Position numbers and translations under genes: made by a program | Notes under the pieces: model-generated | Told to the model about the DNA's origin: nothing | Database searches by the model: none | Seen by the model: only the letters and a program-made list of their open reading frames with translations | DNA from: Nymphaea colorata | Lineage: Eukaryota; Streptophyta; Magnoliopsida; Nymphaeales; Nymphaeaceae | Assembly (NCBI RefSeq): GCF_008831285.2 | Contig: NC_045140.1 | Span: forward strand, 13,968,233-14,032,232 | Direction: 5' to 3' | Length of the DNA: 64,000 nucleotides | In this document: one piece after another, positions 49,887-61,000 of the stretch | Layout of the letters: the number at the start of each line of letters is the position of its first letter | Position numbering within the stretch: position 1 is the stretch's first letter

Positions 49887-52570
49887 CTGCCATCATGTAT
49901 GGTTGGTCAACCCGGACTGTCCTGCTTTAGGTGGATCAGATTCTATTTCTCCATATAATTTGTAATAGAAGAATAATCAATTTGGGAGCTAAACATTGCC
50001 AAGATACTTCCAGTAGTAAGTTTTGACTAAGAGAACTTGGGCCATGCGTATTATCTCTTGCATAAGACATACGCATGTTGTTTTCTGCTGGTTAGTATGC
50101 TTGTGATTGCTCTCTCAGATGCATTTGGCCTACTATATAACTCATCTAGGGAATGTTGTCCCAGCAGACTGCTTGAACTGTTCATGTTTTTCTGGGATCT
50201 GCCTTAGATGGTTTTGGTTGAAAGTAAGAGCTCTCTAACATGTGTGAACGGTCCTTCTGTTGCTTCTGCTGCATGATGCATTTAATCTTGATGGAGGCCA
50301 TGCATGTTGTTGGCATTTACACATGATCACTCGAGTCAAGAATTTTTATCACGTCCCAAAGCCACCCTACCCTAATTTGCATCCATTGTGATTGTGCTCA
50401 GTATCACTTTTCATCCATATCTTTGTCAAACATTACTAAACTGCTTTGTTCTCATCAATTTCAGTATATATCTTAGAGCTGGATAGCATTTCCAGGTTCT
50501 TGTTCACCTCTGAGTAATTTTCCATTCTTAAGAGTATTCTTTTCCCACATTTGTATATGTTAGGAAATCAGCATTCTAATCACAAATGTCTTTAGTGAAT
50601 TCATCTATATGGTATTTTTTTTTATGCTTATTTAGAACTGGGTGTTTTTCGTTGGGGCCTATTTCGAACATTTCCTAGTTCTTAGATCACTGAAATTTGT
50701 TTCTTATGTGTTATTTGGTATCATCCTTTTCATATCTGTCAGTGGGTGAAATTTTCTCAAGTATACTTGAGAGTTTCATTGTAACTAAATTTTTTTGTAA
50801 TTATTAGAAGATGTTCTTCTCAGCTGATGCAACAAGTGGGACATTGGCTTGGCGTGCTAAAGGTGTTCGGTATGCCTGTATACTATGAAAAGGTACTTTA
50901 CTTAAGAACGTATATGCATTAACTGCGCTGGAGGTGCGTTGATAGATACCAAGTATGAACAGATACATACAACAGAAGGTGCTTATGCTCCATGGTATTT
51001 GTATTTTAGATTCTCCAAATCTTTTTAATAAGTTTGATGCTCTTTGTTTAGCTATTGCAGGAAGAACAATTAAGACATTTGAAGCATCAAATTATGGCAA
51101 GCTTCAATTGCTCACGCCCTCATCATCAGGTGCAGTTTCACTGCTTTTGTCTATCAGGGTTTTCATCCATAGCTTGATATAAAATTGATAGATCCACAAC
51201 TGGTTTGAGTTGCATTCACCGTTTCCATCCCATGCTCTTTGTGGTTGGCTGACAAAAGGAATGGAAGTTTGATATTTGACTGGTGACTTAACACTGCTCG
51301 AGGAACTATAGGAGTCCAACTTTCAATTGATTGCCATTGGAAATGTGTACTTTTTTACTTAGTCTCTGAATGGATTGAAGTGGTTAACATGCAAGAATTT
51401 TTTTTTTCATTCTGGAGCCAATGTTTTTTGGTGCATAAGTTCTTGCTTGTTCACTGGTTTTGGTGCATGGCAAGAGATTACTGTGCATATAGCTGTAGAC
51501 AAATAGAGTCACTTTGTGAGTAGCTTACACACATTGACATAATGCAGCAACTGAGCATCTTAAGTTAAATCTAAAGCATTGAGAGGCAGTTATGTTCTTT
51601 GAAAGTGGAAAAGAAGGAACAAAGGGACTGCTCCATCTGGTTCATGTACAACGTGCTAAGTAAGTTGACTAGACTACAAGTTCAAGTGAATATTTGGTCT
51701 TTATTCACATTAACAAAGCTCGAACTACATAATGCTTCTTCTATTTTCTTGACAGGAATTATTTGTGTCATCTATTCAATTGTAATAATTTAGCATCTGC
51801 TCGTTGTATCATCACATGTTTAATAGTGTCATCAACTAATAAAATGCTGTCACATGCCTTCTTTTTTTTTTTGTCATTTGACAAGTATTATCAACTAATA
51901 TGAAAGGATCACATTGTCATTTGGAACTGGTTTGCACTCCCGTAGCTGCTTACCTGTTCAAAATTGTAAATTTGCATGAGGCTCTCAAGGCCCTGGAGAG
52001 GAGATCAAAGATTTAACATCAGAACGATGGAAACAAATGGAAAGTATGATCATGCACTCGAGTTATTATCCTTTTTGGAGGTCGACTTTTGGTCATTTAC
52101 TAACTGGAAAGAAAATGTACTTTTATAGGGGTGCTGGGTTTATTGCTTTGGAGAACCAGCTTTCTTTGCAAAAACATTTTCTGTAAGGACTTTCCCTGCA
52201 ACAAGTTAACAAAATTCTTCTTGTTATTTAATCTCTCTGCAATGGTTGAATTTGAGCCGCTACTGGGCAAGGAACTTGCTACTGGTTGGCGGTCATATTT
52301 TTGATAATTTTGAAATTAATTATTTTAATTGTGTGTGAAGATAATGTATATACTGGCATCTGGCAGATACAGTTTTACAGATGAAAACGTTTAAACATCA
52401 TGTTGTTAGTGTGTCAATATCCTTTTTGGTTTAGTTTTCTGCTCAGATTGAAACCAATTGGTTAGACTTTACTTCAGTTTCCTGTTTGTTCTGGAAGACC
52501 GAACGCAAAGCAACATGTTCAAAATTGTTCAATTTGGTGTAAAATATGGTAGCGGAAAGCTGAATTCTGC
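49887..52570 (+). pseudogene. Third ELMO copy (unit C), decayed: exons 2-5 recognisable
   Basis: From the copia edge, sequence follows ELMO intron 1 of the intact gene from about 32308 (CATGTATGGTTGGTCAACC against CATGTATAGTTGGTCAACC). Exon 2 lies at 50824-50933 and has an in-frame TGA at 50886. Exon 3 lies at 51061-51129 and is still open. Exon 4 lies at about 51977-52050; it has lost its acceptor AG and is shortened. Exon 5 lies at 52129-52183. Homology continues into intron 5 to about 52.5 kb. Exons 6-9 are absent, so it is not functional. Confidence 0.88.
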
Positions 52571-53430
52571 ATGCGACTGATATTTTGTACAATTTTAGAC
52601 TTCCTAGATCATCAACACCGAACAGATCTGGTTTGAATAAGGTTTCAGGGCTTTTCCCTTTTAATTTGTTGTATAGAATCAAAACTTCTTATGTATTTAG
52701 CTTGATGTGGAACAGGTGGGCATTTTGCAGTGAATCCATCAATTCAGTAATTCAGGTGCATAAAATATTATGAATTGATAAAAGTATGTATTTTTTGTAC
52801 ACATTTTTGGGTAAGAAAAGAGGAAAAAAATATAAAAGTGATAAAAAAGAAAATCTTCAAAACATGAAAAAAAAAACTACAATTGAAGTGTGGTTAGATA
52901 TCTGACAATAATGTGTCTACTTGAACCTCTCATAAACAATTCAAATACCTTGGCAATTGTTTTTGGAATCTGTTAGATACTTGACGGTTCTGAAACTGTC
53001 CGATTGTCAAAATCTGGACCAAGTTTGGGTTTCAGATTCAAATCCAACATTCAACTTGAGGCAGGGCTAGAAATTTTCAGCCAAGGAGCATTCATTCAAA
53101 AGAAACATAGGTACAAAGAATGTATAAGGGGCATGAGGCAAATAATTAAGGGGCACACAGTATATTAATAAACCAATTGTTGGAAACGACCAGTCTGAAA
53201 ATAAATAAAATTTGTGGAGCTGTGTGGGCAACTGCCCCACACATACCCGCAGGTGGCTCACGTTTATATGGTACGCTAAACTGTTGATTGGATCTAATGA
53301 GCTAGTATAATGCTAAGTGGGACCTAATGTGGATGAGCTGGTCCAGATATAGTACCTACGAGTCCGATTTATTTGATCAAAGGTTCAATTGCAATGTACT
53401 GGACAGTGAACATCTGAAATCTAAACGCAC
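52571..53430. other. Unit C 3' flank (duplicated spacer)
   Basis: It follows the spacer between ELMO and U1 of the other units. For example, CTGTCCGATTGTCAAAATCT near 53.0 kb corresponds to 41.89 kb, and GGATCTAATGAGCTAGTATA near 53.29 kb to 42.01 kb. A family-2 MITE lies at 53059-53243. No third U1 gene is seen before the match ends at about 53.43 kb. Confidence 0.65.
53059..53243. repeat. hAT MITE, family 2, copy
   Basis: Starts GAGGCAGGGCTAGAAATTTT, has GGGGCA and CAGTCTGAAAATAAATAAA inside, and ends near GGGCAACTGCCCCAC. It is related to elements at 39.95, 55.33 and 56.50 kb. Confidence 0.65.
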
Positions 53431-55331
53431 ACCAAAAGAAGGGATGGATTTCGGTTTTAGAGTCATTTACAAGTATTTGAAATCATCTAGATCTAATTAC
53501 AAAAATAAAAATCTGGCATCCTAATCTGAAGCTTTAAAATTAATTGAAATTTTTATTAAGAAAAAAAAACAAAACCCGCGTCGGGCTCTGTATCTGATAC
53601 GTTTCGCCAGTACGATCTTTACGACCGTCCCATCGGTTCTTAATGTAAGCGCCCGTTTTCCATTTATATGCACAGCGTGCGTGTTGTCTAAACCGAAAAA
53701 GCCTGAGTATTTGGCAGCATCAGGCCAATAAATACTTATTTATTTTTTGTACGTTTAAATATCAGTTATTATTTTTTTAATTTAAAAATTAGAGCGATGC
53801 GGCCCATTGGCACGAACGGTTGGCTTTTGAGATTGGAATTTGTGTGACTTTTTCTTCGTTTTAGGTGACCCCATTGGAGATTACTTTTTTTAAAAAAAAA
53901 AAATTTTTTTGGACAAGTGATGTAATAAAATGCTTATGGCTGTGCAACCTTATAACTTCATGTGAGTAGGACTATAACATCAAGTGAGTAGGAAAAAAAT
54001 GTCAAAAAAATCGTTATGGTTTGTCAACGTATATTTTCGGGTTTCAGGTGACTATTTCATCTTGTCACTCAACTAAAAAGCCGAAGTTCTCATCGTTTCC
54101 TCCCATCCACTTAGGGTATTAGTTTTATAGGGTATTAGTTTTATATCTGAGATGATGTCTTCATTATGTTTTAACTTGCATGTTGATGTCCGCCTTTTTA
54201 TAATACATTCAGCTAATGCCACAAGTTGAAATGAAAACAACCCCATTTTGTCTATTATATTCTTCAAAATGAGATGGCAATACAATTCAACAAAAATGGA
54301 GGCGCAGGCTAAGACAGTGAGCCTGCTTCTCTCACCTTTTCTCACTTTGTAGCGTGTTGACCCAATGAACCAAATAGCCATTGGTGCTTATATTGCCCTT
54401 ACACTCTTGGAATCTCTATCTCTCTCTTTGATCAAATTTAGCTTTGCCTTTGCAACTGCTTTATTTTGCAAAGAAAAGCTAAAAATTCACTTGAGCACAT
54501 GGCTATGCACTTTGATTTGCTACACTTCCCCTTCTATATCCTCAAGGGCTTCACACTTTTGAGCTGGCCTGTATACGTTTTCCCATGTTAACTGATATCC
54601 GGATACTGCAATTCAGTTCTCAACCATATATTATGACCCAAATAAAAAGACAGCTCCACTCCAGTGACAAAAATAGCAGAAGCATAATTAATGCATACGC
54701 ATTACTCAACCATTTTACACTTCCAAAACTACAAAGTTCAACTTTGTAATAGAAACATATAAATAAAGCTAAGAAGAAAAAAGTAAATATTCGTAACTTA
54801 TTTTCTCATGCAATAATAAGGAAGCAAATAAAATTGCGGCATGCAGAAAATAACACTATACTTTCTGTTGTTTAAGGCAGCATTTCTGTCAAGATACCTC
54901 TAATGTTTTACTGTGCAAAAATTTTTTGTCGCAGAGGTCAAATTATAGTTTCAAAATTTTAACAAGAGTCGAAATAGAAATTTTCATATAAATTTTTAAA
55001 GTTATTAAAATCTAAAGGGTGTAGGGCATACACACATAAATGTGCACGCTTACAAGCACAAAAACCAACAGAGGTCATGGTGAAAGAAAATGGATTATTA
55101 TTATTATTATTACCATCACTGTCATTATAAACTATTATTCTTTTACTATTGTTATTTCTAAGGGTCAGGAGTTACCATTATTATTATTATTATTATTATT
55201 ATCACCATCACTGTCATTATAAACTATTCTTCTTTTATTATTGTTATTGTTAATACAGAAATATAATTTCAAGTTGGGCACAGCAGTTATTTGAAAGAAA
55301 AGCTAATCCCAACTGTGTGTGTTCATTGTTT

Positions 55332-55500
55332 CGCAGTTCCCAGTGGCAAGACAAAAAAGGGAGGCACAAATTCAAAAAATTTTAACCATAAAATGATTGA
55401 GGGACACTAAGCAAACAATTGAGGGACACCGATATATGAATATGCACATTATCGGATACCACCAATATGAAAATAACTAAAAATGCATGCGACTGTATAG
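55332..55500. repeat. hAT MITE, family 2, copy
   Basis: Shares AAATTCAAAAAATTTTAACC, ATAAAATGATTGAGGG and CACCAATATGAAAATAA with the element at 56.50 kb. The ends are decayed. Confidence 0.6.
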
Positions 55501-55844
55501 TTTCTTGATTTCCACAAGTTGGTATCACGCACAAACACGAGATTGAGTTGCATGCACACTCCTGTGCACGCATAAATATATACTAAAGGAAAAAGAAAAA
55601 GGGGTTGGGGGCATTTTCAATTTTTTTTATAAAGAAATGTCTACTTTGGATTTTTTAACTTTTTTCATAACCTATTTTTGTCCTCTTAAAAAATTTATTT
55701 ATTTACTTAAACTAGGGTATTTTAATTATGACACATCTCTGTCCACAAACATAACCAGTTTGAAGCAAACATCCATACTTGATAGGAATCAATGGATGCA
55801 TTTGCACAAAATCTAGCACATTATTGGGATGATACCAGTTGGGC

Positions 55845-56400
55845 TGGGCATTGGCCGACCCAGCCTGGCTAGATAAAGAGTCAGGCATGGGCTGAGCCAC
55901 AGTCCATGACTATAGCCAGGACCCGATTCAACTATTCGAAACCCAAGCCCAGCCTGCTCCGCCTAGGCCTGGCCCAGCCTGCTCCACCTAGGCCTGGCCC
56001 AGCCCGATTCGGGCCAATCTGGCCCGGCCTGGCTAGGGATGTACAACGAGCAAGCTGAGCTCGATGCCGGCCAGCTCTAATTCTACTCAAATACAGCTCG
56101 ACTCGAGCTTTATGAGGTGAGTTCGAGCTCGACTCGTTTAAGCTCGTATTCCTTAATATATATTTTATGCTTAATTTTTTACTTTTTTATTTAAGCCATT
56201 TTAAGTCTTTGAAATTACAAAAATAGGTATTGTTGTTAAACAAGCCTAATTGAGTCGAGTTCATCCAACTCGAACTCGATTACAAACTCGAGTTGTCAGT
56301 TAAGCTCAAATTCAACTCGTTTAACTTACGGTCAAGTCAAGCATAACCGAGTGAGTTCGAGTCGAACCCAACTTCTTGGCTCGACTTATTCAACATTTCT
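55845..56400. repeat. Dispersed repeat with GGCCCAGCC-rich and GAGCTCGA-rich halves
   Basis: About 55845-56040 is built from repeated GGCCTGGCCCAGCC words. About 56050-56390 is rich in AGCTCGACTCG and CGAGTTCGAGTCG words on both strands, a pattern common in degenerate plant DNA-transposon repeats. Similar pieces occur near 29.06, 56.81 and 56.97 kb. No coding sequence. Confidence 0.5.
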
Positions 56401-56502
56401 AGGCCCAACAACTTGTGGGGCCAGTCCAGCACCCAATTAGGCCGATATCCATTCAATACTTCGGTCGATAGCAATATGTATTAGTTGTTTTCCAGTTTCC
56501 AA

Positions 56503-56653
56503 TAGCGAAGCCAGACATTTTTATTAAGGGGCACCAATTCAAACAATCTTAGCCATAAAATGACTGAGGGGTGGTAGGCAAACAATGATACATGAATATG
56601 TAAATTATTTGACATCACCAATATGAAAATAAGTAAAGTTTGTGGCCACGCCC
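56503..56653. repeat. hAT MITE, family 2, copy
   Basis: Starts AGCGAAGCCAGACATTTTTA, has AAGGGGCACCAATTCAAACA and ACATCACCAATATGAAAATA inside, and ends near TTTGTGGCCACGCCC. It is colinear with the copy at 55.33 kb. Confidence 0.65.
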
Positions 56654-57062
56654 TTGCTAGTTTCAAGTTGATATCACATATAGCCTCCAAAAATCTGTAT
56701 GCAATGCAAACCTGCACAGCACACTAAGACACAAACAGCTGTACTTCTCATGAATTCATGCACACATCTGTTCCTGTTCCTGTCATGCATTTGCAGTACT
56801 GCGGCCTAGGGCTGGGCATCAGCCCAGCCCGTCTGGCTTGGGCTAAGCTGCAGCCTGGCCCCAGCACAACTATAATAAAATATACATATACTATGTAAAA
56901 ATTTAAAATAACATTATAAATATAATTAATTATAATTTTTAAATAAAATAATATTTTAAATAAATTATTACGAGTCAAGCACCCGGTGAGCTCGGCTCGT
57001 TTATAAATGAGTACTCGATTAAATAAACGAGTCGACGACTAGTTTAAACTCGGCTAACACAA

Positions 57063-57307
57063 GACCCTCCCCATCAAAGTCTCCCAGAGACATACCCGTC
57101 CAATAACAGTTACAATAACAAAGTTAATATATTTTAAAGTTTCTGTTTCAAAACTTTTGATACAGGACTAAACTTTTGAAGTTTCTGTTTCTGAAAACTT
57201 TTTAGTCTTGTATCAAAAGTTTGAAACGTAAACTTCAAAATATATTAACTTTGTCATTGTAGTTGCTCCACAGGTGGGAGTTTGGGAGACCTCGGCGGTG
57301 GAGGGTC
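57063..57307. mobile_element. Fold-back MITE (near-palindrome, 245 bp)
   Basis: The left arm begins GACCCTCC and the right arm ends GGAGGGTC. The arms pair almost throughout, e.g. AACAAAGTTAATATATTTTA against TATATTAACTTTGTCATTG, and ACTTTTGATACAGGACTAA against TTAGTCTTGTATCAAAAGT, meeting near 57.18 kb. There is no coding capacity. Transcription would give a long hairpin RNA. Confidence 0.85.
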
Positions 57308-58021
57308 TCGTAAATCTGCATTTGTTAAATCAACTTAAATTGGCCCCTTGTTAATCGGATCCAACCCCGGATCAGTAATTTCCTTCTGTTCCATCAAAAG
57401 TTTGGGTTAGGTTTATGGAATACACTAAAAAAACCTTTTATGAATCAACTATAAAACGTGAAGCAGATTCGTCTGTTTCATTTACCAAACAGCCCCTTTG
57501 TGATAGGGAAGAGGGAAAATTCACTTGTTGTTGGCATCATGCCATGGGCATACTGTATTTCACCTTAATAAGAACAGCAAATGACATTTTTTTAGTGGAA
57601 TAATATGACCGAAAAATAGCAAATATGATTTGCAACATATGTATGAGCTAAATACAATCACTGTTCAATCTCGTGCCAATAAATTTGAATTCAGAGGACG
57701 CAGAAGCGAAGATTTAAGAGAAAAGGTTGAGTAGCAATCATATGCTTGAGCACAAAGGAAGCTTCACATCTGGGTTTTAATGGCACCCACCACCTCCCAC
57801 TTTTCTGCCTTGCTACTCAAGCAAGTTCGTTTGTATTGATAAAGCTTCTGCCTTTTTCTTTGCAGCTCCTGAGCAAATCTCACTCTTTTTATTATCGTTC
57901 ATGATCCATGCAGAGTGTTCATTTTTAATGCTCTTCTGAACCTGAAGCTGAGAAGCCACCTTCTTCTCGCAGAAATCCTTGCAAATAATAGACGTTGTTG
58001 TGGATCCACTTTGCAGAGAAA

Positions 58022-61000
58022 ATGGGGAATTCAACCATGATTGAGTCCTCCTGTGGGTACCTGCTGCAAGAATTGAAGGTTCGTCACGTAGCTCATTGGT
58101 GTCTGTATGAATCATGAGTTGGATGATTCCTTAATCACTTTCTGAATTTTGGAGCTCTCAACTGTTTTGGTTCTAATATTTGTCATCATTTCACGAGACA
58201 GTTGGTATGGGATGAAGTTGGCCAGGACCAGATAGAAAGAGAAAAGGTTCTGCTTGAGTTACAGCAAGAATGCCTAGAAATTTACAGAAAGAAGGTAGAG
58301 AATGCAAACATTTCTCGAGCTCGCTTGCTTCAGCAGTTGGCTGACTATGAAGCAGAATACGCGAACCTTCTTGTGGTCTTGGGAGAAGAAACATTGGCTA
58401 CTGGAGTAAGATCTTTTCTCCCTTATTTGGCACTTGTGTTCTGTTAGAACTTAGCAGTTTCTCTCTTCGATAGCTCTCATAATCTAGACAAAATAAAGCT
58501 TTATTACTAAGCGCTTTTTGTGATTTATTGTTTCGTTTTCATTGGGAAGCCTGAGAAATTGGTAGGAACTGTCAAACAACAGCTCGATTCGATCAAGCCT
58601 GCCCTGCGTGACATGCAGAAGAGAAGGGATGACAGACGCAGGCAATTTCTAGATGTTCAAAGCCAAATCCAGATGATCTCTGCAGAAATACAGGGAAATA
58701 CAGCAACAAGCACTCTACAGGAATCCGTGGACATAAGTCAAAATGATCTCTCATTGAAGAAGCTTCAAGAGTACACAGCTGAACTCGAACAGCTCCAGAA
58801 GGAAAAGGTAATCGTCGTCTGCAGCCACTGTTCTGTTTTCGCAGCAACTTGGATTCTGATACGTTCACCGGAACTGGTACTCTGATATGAAAATGTGATT
58901 CTTCTTCTTGCTAGAATGAGAGACTTAAGAGAGTTGAAGATTACTTAAAGACTGTAAATAGCCTTTGTGCTGCTTTGGGGATGGATTCTTCCAAGATCAT
59001 TGAAGATGTTGACCCAAGCTTCAATTGTTCTTCTGAATCACGATCCAAGAGCATGACTGATGATGCTTTGCACAAGTTGAACAACACAGTGGAGTCACTA
59101 AAAGAAGAGAAACAAAAGAGACTTGAGAAGGTAACCTCGTTTTCATATAACAAACTGTTTAGGAATTCCACAGGTTCATGGTTTATAAGATGTCCATGTC
59201 AATATTTTCATGTATGGATCGTATTAGACCAGTAAACTGCATATCAAAAACAGATCAACAGCAGCCAAAGGGAAAATCCATATCCAAAACATAAGCATTT
59301 TTGCATGGCATAGATCTTTTCTCTCAGATTTTCTTTCCAACCAAGAGGTCTGTCCAGAAGCAAAACTTGTATGCTGGCTGCAAATTCTAGATAGCTTTAC
59401 CTCTCTCTCTTTCTCTCTCCAGCATCCCACTAAATTCAGTTTCCATGTAGCTAGCTTATACAAATCCAACCATATTCATTCCCTCCTGCTTGTTTACTTT
59501 CTGCAGCTTCAAAATCTAGGGAAAACATTAAGGAGCATGTGGGATCTCATGGACACTTCATCTGAAGAGCAGCAGTTATTTGCTAATGTGACTGAAACCC
59601 TGGTGCTTTCTCCACCTGACACATCAAATCCAGGAAGCCTTACCCTTGAAGAAATTGACAAGGTCCAAGAACATGCTTTCTGTCAATTGCTTATGTATCT
59701 ATTCTTCAATGGCAAATTATTTGGATGTGCTACAAATTAACTTATTTGGATGTGCTATAAATTGACTTTCTTTCATTTCTTACTAGGCCGAGGCTGAGGT
59801 GCAGAGACTCAACCAACTAAAATTCATCAAGATGAAAGATTTATTCCAAGGTAAACGTATGGAGCTTGAGGAGATATGCAAGAAAAGCCACATGGATCTT
59901 ACCTTCTTATCAGAAACAGATTATCTGGTCGATCTTATAAGCACAGGTATGTTGCATATATAAATCATTATGCTTCACATAAGTTTAAGAAATAATTCCG
60001 GTGCATAGGAAGATACCATATAGAATATTAAGCACATAGATTTGGCAATGCTTCAGGTGAAATAAAATTTAACAAATGGTAAACACCTGCAAATGCAAAA
60101 TAAAATAAGAGTGTGACTATATTACTTCTTAAACCAAACACATCCCCCCGTTTTGGCTAGTCATGGTAACAGTTTAAACACTGTCAGTCTCGAAGCTTTT
60201 TCAGGCATGGATTCAGGTCATCTGCAGCACATGGCTCCAACCAAGCTCATCCTCATCAAGGTTATTTCTGAATATTTTGCCAAAAATTGCCAGACTGCTT
60301 AACATTCTGTGCAAGGGACAAAGAAAAATCCATGAAAATACCAAATTCCATTGTTTGTTCATCCAATATTTTCAAAAAATGCTTGTTCTGCAGGGCTTTG
60401 TGCTTTCCTGATAGAAAAATCCATGAAAATACCAAATTTCATTGTTTGTTCATCCAATCTTTTCAGAAAATGCTTGTTCTGCAGGGCTTTAGGATCAACG
60501 AAATTATTCTTTCCACGAGATGCGAAGTCAAATTTGATGCATGACATCATAATGCATGTTAAAGTGACATGAATCTGTGTATTCATATACGCAATGGGCA
60601 GTATGATGACATGGGAGAACAGGAAAAGATGTGCAAAACAGTGTAATGCTTGTTTTTTCTGAACATATCATGTCAACATAAAATACTTCATAGTTCATGC
60701 ATCACTTCATCTATAATTATGATGGCCTCTGAGTGGTAAAATCAGTTATTTTAGATGCATCATTAATACAGATTGCTGAATGTGACATCAAAGAAAGGAA
60801 CATAAAGACTACCACAGCCATGCTAGAACACATAGTTGTAATGTCAGATGACTTTTAAACCATTTATCATGGTCAAATGAATAGAAGTTGCAGAGTCATG
60901 TCTGTTTCAGATGCAGGTTGGGATGGCCTTACTTCGGAAAAGTCCATGAGGAAAATTTTCATGGGAAGGCAGAAGGTACTCAGGAAAAGCTTGGGGCCAA

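Larger units (their letters stand above)
53431..58021. other. Gene-free, repeat-rich region upstream of MAP65
   Basis: It holds two family-2 MITE copies, (TTA)n microsatellites near 55.1 and 55.17 kb, GGCCCAGCC-rich and GAGCTCG-rich dispersed repeats, and a fold-back element. The last few hundred bases probably include the MAP65 promoter. No other gene was recognised. Confidence 0.6.

Noticed and set aside
53431-53720. Search for a third U1 gene after unit C
   Set aside because: No ACTTACCTG, ATTGCAC or Sm-site order was found; homology to the other units stops before the U1 position.
57813-58115. 100-aa minus-strand open frame over MAP65 exon 1
   Set aside because: No recognised motif, and it overlaps a supported exon on the other strand.
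60287-60572. Possible extra MAP65 exon in intron 6
   Set aside because: Open only because of the 91-bp duplication; joining exon 6 directly to exon 7 keeps the family alignment without a gap.
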